A stretch of 64,000 bases of DNA. Origin: Camarhynchus parvulus. Its lineage: Eukaryota; Chordata; Aves; Passeriformes; Thraupidae. The stretch covers positions 73,347,689-73,411,688 of the forward strand of contig NC_044571.1 in NCBI RefSeq assembly GCF_901933205.1, written 5' to 3'. Position 1 is the first letter of the stretch; every line of letters begins with the position of its first letter. The notes beneath the pieces are model-generated. The model was not told where the DNA came from, did no database searches, and saw only the letters and a program-made list of their open reading frames with translations. This document shows, piece after piece, positions 14,650 to 27,290 of this stretch. Both the position numbers and the translations under genes were made by a program.

Positions 14650-14800
14650 CTACATCTGCTCCAATCATCTTGCCTAAGAGACATGGACACTTTGCAAGAG
14701 ATGCAGAATAAAGCAACACAGATAATCAGAAGTATGGAGCAACTTAAGTACAGAGCAACCATAAACAAATCCTGTATATTAAACAGACCACAGGGATCAG
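14650..14800 (+). mobile_element. Ancient CR1 fragment, C-terminal reverse-transcriptase region
   Basis: The plus strand reads roughly MQNKATQIIRSMEQL at 14700-14744, resembling the CR1 ORF2 block VQRRATKMIRGLEHL. It lies about 1.4 kb downstream of the 13275-13425 fragment in the same orientation, close to the distance expected between these two blocks in one CR1 element. The sequence between them is too decayed for me to assign. Confidence 0.5.
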
Positions 14801-17554
14801 GGTAAGATTATAAATCTCTAAAAACTCTCACTCACACAATTTAGAATCAAACAATATGCCCCAAAAATTTAAAAAGTAAATAAGAAATTTCTGTCATTTA
14901 GATTTAAAAATAAAGCCTGCACAGGAACAGATAAATATAATTTACACATAAAATAAAAAACAATTATGCTGCAAAGCAGAAAAAAAAGAGATTATGTTGA
15001 TTCTATATGGAAACATAGAAACCTGAATCCTGAAAGCTGAGTTCATTCCCAGATTGCATTCCTAAAAATTTCTAAGATGATAAAACGATTTTAAATTGCA
15101 ACAGTCCATAAGAAATATGCTGCAAATCCATGAACTTCAACCAAAACACAGGAAGAAGTTAAAAGAAGTGACATGAAGGAAAAAACTTCGAAGTGTTTAG
15201 TGATAAGGTGACAGAGAATTCGGTGTGACCTTCCAGAGTAGAAATAACAGTTATATTCAGGAAGAGAGATAAGGATGTGAAGACTTGACAGACCCAGTAT
15301 TGTTTCAACACAGATCTGATACTAGAATCTTCTTGCCTCCTAGCAGAATTCTAGAAATAAACCCTTTTTGTACAGTAAATTTAATTTGTAGAATGATTAA
15401 ATTCAAACTATGCTATTTTCAAAACTGCATCAGATAGCTAGGTAATATTTGGAATGTTGTGTTGCTGTCCAGACCCAGAGATTTTATTTCTTCCTTCCCT
15501 TCGGTGATGTACCTGTATTTCAAGAAAGAGAGAAGTAACATCCTGGAAAAACTGTGACAGAATTTAGTGCTAAAGAAGACCTCAAAGAGCTCTCCAGATT
15601 CTTATTATTGCAATTGTTGTATTGTCTGAAACTACTGGCTGCAGAAACTCTTCCTGCTTTTTTCCCAACCACCAGCAATGACAAATAGTCCTGCATAAAA
15701 GATTAAATGCCTGACCCAACTGGATAGTTTTATTTGAGCCTAACAAATCCTCAAGTAAGATACTGAAAACCAACTGCTTAGCTCTCAGAATCCCATTACG
15801 GGCCAAGCTTGCAGATGACTGCCATTTGGCTGATACCACCAGTGTCAGCTACACTCTTGCAAAGTCAAACGCACAGCTGGAGAAGTATAATAATTTCATA
15901 TTGCTGTGGATGCTTAAATTCCATGAAATACACTGGTGTGGATTGTTCAAAGTTAACTGTATATTGTAAGCCCCACTTCTTGATGCACTGATTGCTGCTG
16001 GGCATGCTGTGAAATAATTTTTCATTACTGATCCCAGTCTTTTGTTTTAAGAGCCTTGAAGAACAGAATCTCATCTGAATATCTAATAGGAGCATTGGGT
16101 ATTCAAATTATACATTTGAAGACTCATAAGCAAATTAGAGCAAACAATTATAAATCCTTGTCTTCTTTAAAGTAGAAGTCACATTTCAGTAGCATCCCAA
16201 GATCAAAAATGAGAACTGTATTACTAACTGCAAAAACATGCAGTGAAAAGACACTGACCTTGTAAGAGAGAACAGTATGCTTAGAAGACACGGCCTGAAG
16301 TAATCTCATAAGGCAAGGACTAATGCAGAAATTCTCCCAAAACCTCTCTAAGCACAGTGCACTCCTTTGTTTGCAGAGAAAGGGAGACAACCTGGTCCCG
16401 GGGAACACAGTTACAACACAGAGCTGAAGAGGACAACATTCAGAGTTGGCTTCAGTGCAAGAAAGACATTTTCAAGCCTACACTGCCCATCAGTCATACT
16501 GGGACATCCCTCCATCCTGAATGCCTTCTGTAATCACTGCCAGTACTCTACTGGTTACAGACTGTAAGTGTATCATACTACTGACATACAAGCTGCTCAC
16601 TCTTAAGTATGTGCATGCATTTTTGTGGGCATCCATATACACATACTCCTCTAACTGATACTCTGCTAAGAATGAAGGAAATTTATATGGTGCATCATGG
16701 CATTTTGCACTGAATATTCATCAGTGATAATAAAAATATGTACTAAAAAAGTAAGACCTAAAGTAAACCAAAAAATAGACCATCAGCATTACAGAGTGTG
16801 TCTGATCATTCCTATCTATTATGTTTTGGTGGGCATACTACAGCAGTCTTGAAGCACACAAAATGGGTTCAGTTTGGATGAAACAAGATTTTCAGATGCC
16901 CTTAGGAGTGCACCTTACATGCTCTGACTGCCTATGGGCAGGAATAGACTGAATCAGCCCCAGGGTCAAACCCCACACAAGTGTGCTGTAAACATGGGGT
17001 TCACTCTGCAGATCCACCCTTGCTGCATTACACTGCTTCCTCTGCAGCCAGAACCACAGATTATTCTGTTCTTCCACTCTACCAGCAAGATATAAGATAA
17101 CAGATTTCACAGATTTTTAATGTCTTGCCAGTTCATATGTCCCCACTTGTCCCCTCACAGTGCCAGCTTGGTATACAGTCTTCAGCAGAACACAGCCCGC
17201 CTACGTGCTGTCACATACGGGAGAAAGTGTTAACATAGTGATCTATATTTTAGTGGAAACAATCATTTAAGGGCTGGAGACCACTGAAAGCATCACACAG
17301 TATTTGCTAGCCAAATTCATGCACACACCAAAAAAAGCCTTGCAACCTGCTGACAAAGTTTATTCTTCCAACTGCAACGCTAGTTCCCATGAAACTAATC
17401 CATAATAACTTAGCTCATCACAAAATCCACCCCATGCACATGAATTAGTACTCCTGAAGTATCTGATATTGGATACCAAATAAAATAGGATCAGAGGATT
17501 TTGGAGAACCAAAGACAACATAGACAATATACTAGAGATGGAATTTATTCATAC
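14801..17554. other. Noncoding stretch, nothing identified
   Basis: AT-rich sequence with no supported exon, RNA gene or repeat; the first few hundred bases may be the decayed 3' end of the ancient CR1. Confidence 0.55.
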
Positions 17555-17724
17555 ATCAATAGGCTGCCCAGGGAGGTCATGCAGTGTCCCTTTCTGGAGA
17601 CACGAGACATTCCAAACCCACCTGGATGTGTTCCTGTGTAACCCGCTCTAGATGACCCTGGATTGCCAGAGGGATTGAACTAGATGATCTCAAGAGGTCT
17701 CTTCCAACCCTAACAATTCTGTGA
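17555..17724 (+). mobile_element. CR1 3' end, plus orientation
   Basis: It contains the CAATAGGCTGCCCAGGGAGG block and the CR1 3' terminus in sense orientation (GATTGAACTAGATGATCTC, then CTTCCAACCCTAACAATTCT and GTGATG). This is one of the few CR1 copies here reading to the right. It is strongly 5'-truncated, with about 170 bp remaining. Confidence 0.88.
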
Positions 17725-20487
17725 TGAAACACATGGGTCTTACTGGGGTGCCCTGCTAGAAAGGTTTATAGTGATATATCTAGAATTAACCAAACTATGT
17801 TAAGACATGACCTTGTTAGATCTCAATTAAGCAGATTCCTGACACAGTAGATAATTCCCAAGAAAACAAAGCAATCCTGGAACAGGTGGAGAGCAAGCAT
17901 GAATGCTCCAAAATGGTCTTAAGGATTGGATGTTTAAAGATGACATTTTTCCTAATTCAAAGTGAAAAGAGCACCTCAGATTATTAAAATTCCTGGTGTG
18001 TTTTTTATAGGCACAGTGTGCTTTGTCAGACTCCTACTCTTCCATTTATACTTTGCCTATATAAAACATGTCACATAGTCAGAAAAAATAATTCAAATTA
18101 AATATTTTGAAGCTTAATAGGATTACACATGAGCATCCTGTAATGGAGAACGGCCAGGGAAGCACTGGCCTCCAGAATCTGTTTGTACAATCAATATATG
18201 AGAAAGATCCCTCAGCTTTCATACAGATATATATACACAATGCACACATACATGTATGGATTTCAATACTAATCATCTCCTCTTGACAAACAGCAAAAAG
18301 AAGAAGAAGATAAAGAACCCATTTTTCTTTTAAATTCATTAAAAGTTCCAGACTGAACAGGGAAAACAAAGAATGTATATCAGAAGGCCCACAGTTTTTC
18401 CTTCAGCTTATAGTCTTTTTAAATATCAACAATTTCTATTCAAAACAATTTCCTTGTAAAGAAAGCACATTTTCATCTCATGAAGAAAACATAACTAGCT
18501 TTAAGTCTCACTTTGTACAGTTAAACTTCCAAACATTTAATTTAATTTCAGCTAGGTTTTCAATATTTATGAGTGGAAAAGGTCCCAAATTAAACACATA
18601 TTATACTGCTCTGAGAGCAACTTGCTTACAGTGACACAGGTTCAGGGGATGCAAGCTAGTATTTGTTTTCATTTATGCAAAAGATTTTTCTGCTACTTCT
18701 TAAATAGATACAGCTAAAGGCAATTTAAATAAACTGTCCCATTCATGTCCCTAGGTTCATTACTGGGGAGAGGAGAAAGTTTAAAAATGAGAATGGCATT
18801 TTAAGACAGTTGTTCTTGGGCTGCAATTAACTTAAGGGTCTGTGAATTTCTCCAAGGACCCACCCTGGCTCTATCATTTAAATTCTATTAAAATAAAGGC
18901 ACCATTTACAGGAACAGAAATTTCACTAGGTGCTCTGAAAATACAATCAAACCTGTGTGATTCTACAGTAGCTCTAAGTATCTCTCTGTAACACTGAAGT
19001 ACCACTTGAAAAACTCCTCAGAACAAACACAGCAGCACTTAAAAAGCACAATTTGCCTTCAAAGTTAAGCACAGCACAAGGCTCTTGATTTGGTTTGTTG
19101 ACTCAACGCAGAGACAGGTAAGTGTTCTACAGAATCAACACAGCACTGACCCAGCGAAACGCTTTGTTCTAATTGTTCTGTGGAGTAAAGGAAATCGCAG
19201 CAGACTAAGTTAAAGTTACACTGTTTAACATCAACAAAGGGAAGACTCATCATAAGCACAATGAAAAATGTCTTCAGCCCCATGTTTTAATGGTATACCA
19301 TTCCTTCAAGTAAATCAGTAGGCAAAATTAACCTCACAGATTTATCATCAGTACTTCAGGTTTTTCCAACCACCCTTCTACAGTCATGTGTGTCACCTTA
19401 TAGAATAACCAAATAATTCCAGCTTGGTCTTGAAATCCACGCAATCTCAGGGAAACCTAAGAAAATCGCCTCTTTTAAAAAACTTCATTTGCACAAAAAT
19501 ATTTCAAAGCACTGTATTAACAGAGAATAAAGTATGTACAGGTATGAAAACTCTTTTTAAAAGTGTCAACATTTACCTTACAGATCCTTTTAATTAACCA
19601 TCTTCAAAACAACTTTGAAATTTACTACTCCTATCCTTCCTGAACCTCTTTGAAAGGACAGAAGTCATTTCTTTTGGTGTTTTCATTGAAAATACAACAT
19701 TTTCTACTCTATTTTAGGGGCAGTCCAATAATTCTGAAGGCTTTAGTGAGATTTTTTTTTTTAATATACTCACCACTTCCCCCCAGTGTCCTGAAAACAG
19801 CACAGTGGGGAAATGACAACCTAAATAATCAAAACTCTGATTCCTAGCTTTTAAGTCTACAATCTCAACTGCAGCATTTGCACCTACATCTAAACCAGTA
19901 TGCACAGTGTCTGCACCAGTTTGAACTTCTACTAGAAACTGGACATTAAGTCAAGAAAAAAAGAGCAACTGTGTAATCCTAAAACGCACCCCAGAACCCT
20001 TTTGAAAACAGCAGCAATATTTGCTTTTTGCCTGCATCCCTGCAATTGAGGAAATGAAGGAGTAAACAACTCCAGAGCACGCCTGTGTGTCAGGCTTGCT
20101 CACTTTTTCTTGTCAGACCCTAATGACTGGGGACAGTGGAGTCTCAGCTCAGGACAGTCTGAGGTCGGCTGTGTTGCCTGCCATGTTCATGCCACAATTA
20201 TGTATACAGCACTTCAGTCAGCAGCTCCAGAGTTTTTGCCAAGTGTACCCACATGGTTTTTGGCTTATCAAAGTGTCTTGCTTTATCCTGAAGTGCCAGA
20301 CCAGAAATCAGAAGCTGACTGTCAAGTATGTGAGGCATCCAGCACTGATGGCTGTGCTGCAGCCTGAAGTCATTCCACTGAACAGCAGATGCCTGGGGGC
20401 CCTCACTACATTTTTGGATACTCCTGAAACTCCTGCCTGTCCATAAGGAGTATTACCAATCTGCCAAGTAACCTCATCAAAAAAGAG
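17725..20487. other. Noncoding stretch, nothing firmly identified
   Basis: No exon or repeat was recognised. The piece from about 20040 to 20450 is richer in GC than its flanks and open in two plus-strand frames (119 and 85 codons), but neither product resembles a known protein. Confidence 0.55.
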
Positions 20488-20672
20488 TCAGGAAGGACTT
20501 CAAAAGATGATCTGGTCCAACCTCTTCTCATGGGAAAAGAAGCCAAGATGAGATTATCTAGCACACTGTTCAGACATCTCTTGAAAATATCCAGCTGTGG
20601 GGGACATTGTTCCAGGGATTGCTTGACCACCAAATTGACTGTTCTCAAAATACATTTAAAAAGATTTTACCT
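20488..20672 (-). mobile_element. Old CR1-like 3' fragment
   Basis: The core (GATGATCTGGTCCAACCTC) near the left end and the later CAGACATCTCTTGAAAA and TTGTTCCAGGGATTG blocks follow the order of an older CR1 subfamily in reverse. The ACAGAATC-type tail is lost or eroded. I infer minus-strand orientation. Confidence 0.65.
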
Positions 20673-23314
20673 TGATACTGTACAGCCCTGAAAACTCCAG
20701 CAGAGATCATGCAAATGCCTAAAAGAATGACAGCCTTTGTCCCAACAATGCTTCCATTTAAGACAGCAGGCAAACCTTAGCTAGGCTGGCACACTGGCAG
20801 AGTCAAGAGCTCCTCCTGCTGCAAGAATTTCCATGCTGAAACCAAAGCAGTCTCAAATGACAAACTACAATCCTATTGACTGCACTGCAACATCTAATCA
20901 AAGCTGCCAGTTTCACTGGCACGGAACTGAAAACTTGCTGCAACAATAACCTGATCTGTTAATTCTAGGCATAAAAGCACCACATTTTTAAACCAGAAAG
21001 TACTCAACAAATATACATTGTACTTGCTAAAGATTTCTGTGACCCTTATGCAAATATTTCACAACGCGTGAAAAGACCAAAGAGAATTGTAGTTTGAGCC
21101 ATTATCACAAAGTCAATACCTACGACTACTGTTCCATAATACAAAAGAGCTTTCCCTAATTTAAGTTTCAAGATGTAGCCAAAAGTCTAAGAAGTTATAC
21201 ACATTTGCAGGCTGGATAAGCCCATAAATATATCATGGAATACATCAATAAAACTACCCCCAAATGCCGAGTTCTAATTTTCCATTTGCCATTTTAATTA
21301 CATTGCATTAATAAAATAATAGTCTCAAACCCTAGGAATACAATCCAGTGTTGACTTTGAATAACACTGTCTATTCTGCAAATTAAAATCTGCTTTTTCA
21401 GCTATGACAAATATTTTTTCAGAATAATGAAGAGGCTTAATACAGCACAAATCTTCTCTCCTTTCTTCTCTCGACCTGACTTTTCTGCACCAGTCAACGT
21501 TTTTAAAAACTACTTGTACCAAAAACGCTTTTACATATTTGTGTAAAGAGAGAACAAAAATTGAACATTTGTTCCTGAAATGTCCTAGACAACCTTAAAG
21601 CTGTATTTGGACCACATATTGGCATTACCATTATCTGGGATACACTCATTTTACATCTCAGAACAAAGAGGGAGGATTTTGATATACTTATTCCGTATCT
21701 GTGGTTATCAACAAGTAATTTTTACTTCTGGGAGACAGAATCACACAAACTTTGGCCAAATACCATAGTGCCACCCTCTTGAATGGTACGGTAACACAAT
21801 GTGAGGACTTGTACAGAGAAAACCTAAATGCTATAAAAATTTAAAGAAAAGTTAACTTTTATCTTTTCATACACTTTTACCAAATCAAGTTACTCTACAA
21901 GTCTCTTTTGAAACAGACAGCATACAAAAGCTTTCCGTTTTACAAGGATGATGTAGTGAACTTTTTCACTATGCCACTTCAAGAAACATCACAGATCACA
22001 AAAGCATTTTTTCCTCTTCACAAATTTGAGTGACTCCAATAAATGTTTGTTGTGAAACAGATTTAAACAAGCCAGTGCAAATAACATATGTTCAATTTCA
22101 TTGTGATTCATTTTGTCTCATTTCATGCAGAAAAACAAGCATCTGTATACTTTTAGCTTAAAACAGATAGTCACATGGAATTTATACTGTGCTCATTAAT
22201 CTTTCTGCCTGCATTTAAATCTCTGAAATTACCTTATTCTTCCTACAATTGTACTGTTCTAGCTTGATTTTTCCATTCACTCCATACAACATGTAAGACT
22301 GGGCACTCACTGCTCACAGAAGGACTCACATTTTTCTGTACCTTCCTGACCCTGCTGTGGCACAGCCACAAACCATTCCACCTTTTCCTTTTACTGAAAT
22401 CCTTCTTAGTATCTAATTTTTAAATAGATCAACTGTCAGCACTGAAAACAGCATTAGAAATTATTGTTATTCCCCTTGAGAATACCACTTAATAGGCTTA
22501 TGCAAATTATGTAACTTTTATTTACTGCCCTAGACAAACCTAAAGGGAACAGGTTGTCAGAAGCAGCTTTGTTCCCCAGTCACATGCTCAGCCCACTCAT
22601 CAGGGATGGCTGAGCGCTGCACTTAGATTGTCATTCAAGAAATAATAAAGGATCTCTTGGGACACATTGCCAAGACAAGTATACTCATGGAGTCTTCATA
22701 AACTACAAAATTACAAACTCCATTATTTCCTGAAAATCTGAACAAGCAAAGTGCTTTAAAACTTTTGGGTTATTTGAAGTACATCTCCACATACAAGTGA
22801 ATGCAAGGAAATGCACCCATAGCTGCTTCAAGATGGTTGCTACCATAGCCATTGAGGAGCACTTCTGAAGTGAGAATAATCACACTTTTGGTATTGCTGT
22901 ATTTAGATATCACCTTTAAACTTTCCAGTTTCAGATGCAAGTACCAATTCTATTTCAAAATCATGGGACACAGGTCAAATGAGCCGAACAAGGCTAAAAT
23001 GCAAGTTCATGCACCAAGAATAAACACCTCCTGAGAAAGTCCTGAGTCCTTTTTGGGCACTTGAGACTGTTCAGAGAGAGGGAGGAGTTTTCAAATTTCA
23101 AGCTACTCATATACGGGCATACTTTGAGCGCTGAACATTCTAGCAAAAGTCAGTGCACATGCAGCAGTCTGCCAGCCTCACCATTTAAGCATGTAAGATC
23201 AGACTAGTTTTCCAATTTCTGAGCATTCCAGTTGCCAAGACCAAGGTATTATTTGCTATATAAGTTGCCGTACTGCAGCCTTTGTCACAGAGCTGATTTA
23301 TGAATCTGATTTAT
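20673..23314. other. Noncoding stretch, nothing identified
   Basis: AT-rich sequence without supported genes, RNA genes or repeats. Confidence 0.55.
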
Positions 23315-23572
23315 AGAACCACAGAATCATGTAGGTTGGAAAAGACCTTGAACATCGAGCACAACCATTAACCCAGTACTGGCAGCTCCACCACTAAACC
23401 ATGTCCCCAGGTGCCACATTAAGACGCCTTCTAAATATCTCCAGGGACGACAACTCCACCATTCCCTTGAGCAGCCTATTCCAATGCTTAACAACCCTTT
23501 CCAGGAAGAATTTTTTCCGAATATCTAAACTCAACCTCCACTGGTGCAATTTGAGGCTACTTCCTCTTGTCC
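23315..23572 (-). mobile_element. CR1 3' end (left member of a joined pair)
   Basis: It begins with the reversed CR1 terminus (GAACCACAGAATCATGTAGG, then TTGGAAAAGACCTTGAACAT) and continues through the CCAGGGACGACAACTCCACC and AATTTTTTCCGAATATCTAA blocks to CTTCCTCTTGTCC. It reads on the minus strand. The 5' end is cut off where the next CR1 copy starts, with no unique sequence between them. Confidence 0.88.
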
Positions 23573-23945
23573 ACAGGCAGGACACCTTTCACTAGACCAC
23601 GTTGCTCAGAGCCCCCCTCAGCACAGCCTTGAACACATCCAGGGATCGGGCAGCCACAACTTCTTTGGAAAACCTGTTGCATTGTCCCACCACCTTGATG
23701 GTGAAGATTTTTTCTCCTAATATCTAACCTAAACCTACCCTCTTTCCAGTTTGAATCTATTCCCCCTTGTCCTGTCACTACATGCTCTTGTAAATACTCT
23801 CTCTCCAGCTTTCCCGTAAGCCCCCTTCAGGTACTAGAAGGCCACAGTTAGGGCACCCCATGCCTTCTCTTCTCCAAGCTGAGGAAACCCAGTTCTCTCA
23901 GCCTTTCCTCACAGGAATGGTGCTTCATCCCTCTAATCATCTGTT
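23573..23945 (-). mobile_element. Second CR1 copy lacking its 3' tail
   Basis: It opens inside the CR1 sequence at the GGCAGGACACCTTTCACTAG block (normally some tens of bases in from the 3' terminus). It then runs through GTTGCTCAGAGC, the CACAACTTCTTTGGAAAACC block and the CTTCTCTTCTCCAAGCTGAG block, and fades near 23945. It has the same orientation as its left neighbour. The block order repeats across the pair, so these are two copies and not one. Confidence 0.85.
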
Positions 23946-26696
23946 AATGCACTCAGAGAAATAACCATCCAAGCATAAGCACATACATTAAATACTTTGC
24001 AAAAGGGCAAGAAGGATTTGCTGACCTGCTCTAGGCCATTCAGAAAGGCCTCCAGCACTTCTTAAAGCAAATTTTCTCTCCTTCTCAAGCAGTTATTTTT
24101 TTTCACCTCTGTGTCTACCCAAAAAATTTCATCCACCTTAACCCATGTACCACAATGCCTTTAAAAATATTTAAAAAAAGTAGTAACCCCTTTTGTAGCT
24201 TCAAGAACTGAACAGTTCATCTCCCAAAAAAACACACTTATTCAATGCAGCACCTGGATGCACTCAGTTTGCCAATACCTGTGTGGAGAGTAAGGGATGC
24301 TGCTGTTGTCTCAATGTTTCTTCATTCTGCGCTGAACAACCATTAAAAAAATATTTTATGCACTTTCCCCCCCACCCCAGACATTATCAAAAATTGTCTC
24401 TACAGCTGTCTACAACTTGTCACTCTGCCTACAGCAGTCAGCTGTCAAATGCAGGTCTGGGACAGCTGGCACATTACTCTGACTACACAGCTGGGATTAG
24501 CAACACTTCTTGATTTGAAGCTCAAGAGGGAGTTCTCTGATAGGGTTTTGTTGTTGTTGTTGTTTGTTTGTTTGAAGATTCTTTCAACTAAAGTTTTAAG
24601 TGCTCTCATCAACAACCCATCTATTAGAACAACCTAATTAGTCTAGACCCAGTATTTAGAAGTGATGCCTGCTATGTATGCAGCTAGCCACCAAAACTTT
24701 CCAATACAAGCACAACCCATTCAGATCTTAGAATTCATATATTCATTAACAATTTGGGGGGTTGCCAACTCAATATTAAAAGTGACAGATGTTCATAAAG
24801 TAATGTCTAACAACTGCAGCAGCTTTCTGATAAAACAGAAAGTAGGTTTTCACTGCCTTAACTGCCATTAGCATATCTGACACAAAGTAAGGAATACAGT
24901 AAAAAGGTGAAGTATTAACAATTCACACATTTTAAATTAGCTCATGTCCCGAAAGTACTAAAGAATTCTAATTGCCACTGGTAAGCTCCCATTCTGTTTG
25001 AGTGTCAGTGTGGTTCTATCTTCTCTCTTCAAGTCTATTATCTCTACATACTTTTTCTGTATATGCCTTTTGGCTATCAATATCGTCTCTGAAATTGGCC
25101 TTGAATAAAACAAAACCAAAAAACTCAAATCCCTTCCCTCCCTGTGAGTAATTACAGCTAATGCTTAGCAACAGGTAGGTGACTCCTGCTGCTCCTGGCA
25201 CACAGTGGGGATCTGCAGAAGTTCCAGCTACTAACCATAACCACATACACTGAAGGAAATCATGTTGGTTGAATGGCCCAAAAGGGATGAGTTGGAGTTC
25301 TTTCAGTCTAGCTACTCACTACTACATATAGGCATATCCTCCATGTCTCAATGTACACCTGAAGGTAAGGTGGATTGCTTATGTTACAATAATTTCTGCA
25401 GAGTGGTTCAGGAGCTCCTACCACTGTTCAGAATGTATAGGAAACCTTTGCATTCAGCCTTGCTTATGTGTAAAAATGAGCTCAATATGGTATCAACTCA
25501 CTCTCTTTTCTAAAAAGCTGACAACAAACATTCAGACCAAATACAAGACTGACAAAATCCACAGATTTATCTTTCTACACAAAGAAGACTGATTGGTGAG
25601 AAATTCTGTCTCCCATGTCAGCTAATTCCTGCATTTGTGACAGAGTCAGCAATAACAAAAACAACATAAAGGCAGTATGAGAGAAGGGAACACAAAGTGA
25701 AGCACAGCTCGTGTACAAAAATAGGTTTATTCTATAACCACCAACAAGAGCAGTTTAGGGCTGTCTGTCAGCCTCTGTCTGAACATAGGAGAACAGCAGA
25801 AATTTGTCCAAGGACAGCGAATCTCAGGCATAAGTCATTGATTTAGGCAAGAGAGAAAAGATTTCAGAGAACTCCAAAGATAAAACATAAAGCTTTTCCT
25901 TTTTATATTCAAAAAATAGTAAATAAAAAAGGTAAGTTTAAAAAACCTGAATGCACTGTTCAAACTCACATTATAGATTACCATGAGTCCTGAGCTTTCA
26001 CCTTCAACAGTTTTCTGTCACTTTGCAAATGCAAAGACCCAGCTCACAAATACCAGACACTAAAGTACACAGAACTGCTCCATGAATTTTAAGTAACCTA
26101 CGTGTAAACAAAAAAAAAAATTTGCACAGCATAGAAATTAAGCTCATAGAATTTTCTCAGAGTAAACAAACCAAATAGAGGAAAACAAACAAGTTACAGC
26201 TTTATAATTAGAAATAACCTGGTTTCTCCCATCACCGTAAATGTCCTTTACCACTATATAAGCTCTCATGACTGAAGAACTTGAGTCACCATACATTAAC
26301 ATCATCATGCTCAAACACAGAGCTATACTTGTGAAAAACTTCAAGTCACCCCTATCTTAACAACTGGTTTGTTGTTATGTTGAGCCACCTCATTAAACAT
26401 TCTCAAGGTAAATCCTGGCCAGTGACATCTATAAAGGCAGTATTGAGCTCTGAGAGCTTCGCACCTCTTTCCAAATGTATATACAGCTTTCAGCAACATA
26501 TGGCACTTTTTGTGTGAATCACAAATGCCTGCCCACCACATGTCAAGGAGGATGGAATTCTAAGGGAATTGATGAAAAGGGTAAGAGAATTAAGAATATG
26601 AGGTTTGGGTTCACTCCTGAAACAGATTTAGTAGTTGTGGCTTTCAGAAATTAAATACTCACTATTTCACTGATTTTGTGGCAACATTTTTAGCCT
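23946..26696. other. Noncoding stretch with a TTG/TTTG repeat
   Basis: No gene was recognised. A TTG/TTTG microsatellite lies at 24545-24574. Confidence 0.55.
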
Positions 26697-27290
26697 AGTG
26701 TGCTGCTTTTGACTGGAGGAGAATTATTTTTTTTCCACAGTAGGTAGTATGGGGTTATTTTTTGGATTTGTACTGGAAACAGTGTTGGCAACACAGAGAT
26801 GTTTTAGTTACTGCTGAGCACAGTTTGCAGAGAGCCAAGGCCTTTCCTGCCTCTCACCCCACTCCACCAGTGAGTGGGTTGGGAGTGCACAAGAAGTTGG
26901 GAGGGGAAACAGCCAGGACAGCTGACCCCAAGTGACCAAAGACATATTCCAAACCAGACAGCATCATGTTCAGTATATAAAGCAGAGGGACCAAGAAGGA
27001 AGAGGGAACATTCACAGCAATGGTTATTTGTCTTCCTAAGTCACTGGCATGCATTATGGAGCCCTGCTCTCCTGGAGATGGCTGAACACCTGCCTGCCCA
27101 TGGGGAGTGGTAAATGAATTCCTTGGTTTGCTTTACTTGCAAGCACAGCTTTTGTTTTACCTGTTAAACTATCTTCTCTCTCAACACAGGAGGTTTGTTC
27201 ACTTTAACTCTTCTGATTCTCTCCCCTATTCCACTGAAGTGGAGTGGGCAAATGGCTATGAGGTGTTTCATTACCAGCGGGGGTTAAAAT
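26697..27290 (+). mobile_element. Decayed solo LTR of an endogenous retrovirus (Neoaves/songbird type)
   Basis: I recognise the order of blocks of a common avian LTR: GGCAACACAGAGATG, then CACAAGAAGTTGGGAGGGG, ACAGCCAGGACAGCTGACC, a TATATAA box at 26974-26980, GGAGCCCTGCTCTCCTGGAG with ATGGCTGAACACCTGCCTGC, a GTTAAA form of the poly-A signal at 27163-27168, and a GGGGTTAAA end. The outer ends are eroded and approximate, and no target duplication was seen. No gag, pol or env sequence adjoins it, so it looks like a solo LTR left by recombination. It is assigned from memory of the family, with no search done. Confidence 0.75.
26974..26980 (+). promoter_or_regulatory. TATA box of the LTR relic
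   Basis: TATATAA in the position of the U3 promoter of this LTR type; the element is decayed and activity is unknown. Confidence 0.6.

Noticed and set aside
16892..17110. Open frame with a plausible-looking peptide on the minus strand
   Set aside because: No family resemblance, short, and without splice signals consistent with an exon.
26874..27113. 79-codon plus-strand open frame
   Set aside because: It lies wholly within the LTR relic and matches its noncoding U3/R blocks; it is not a gene.
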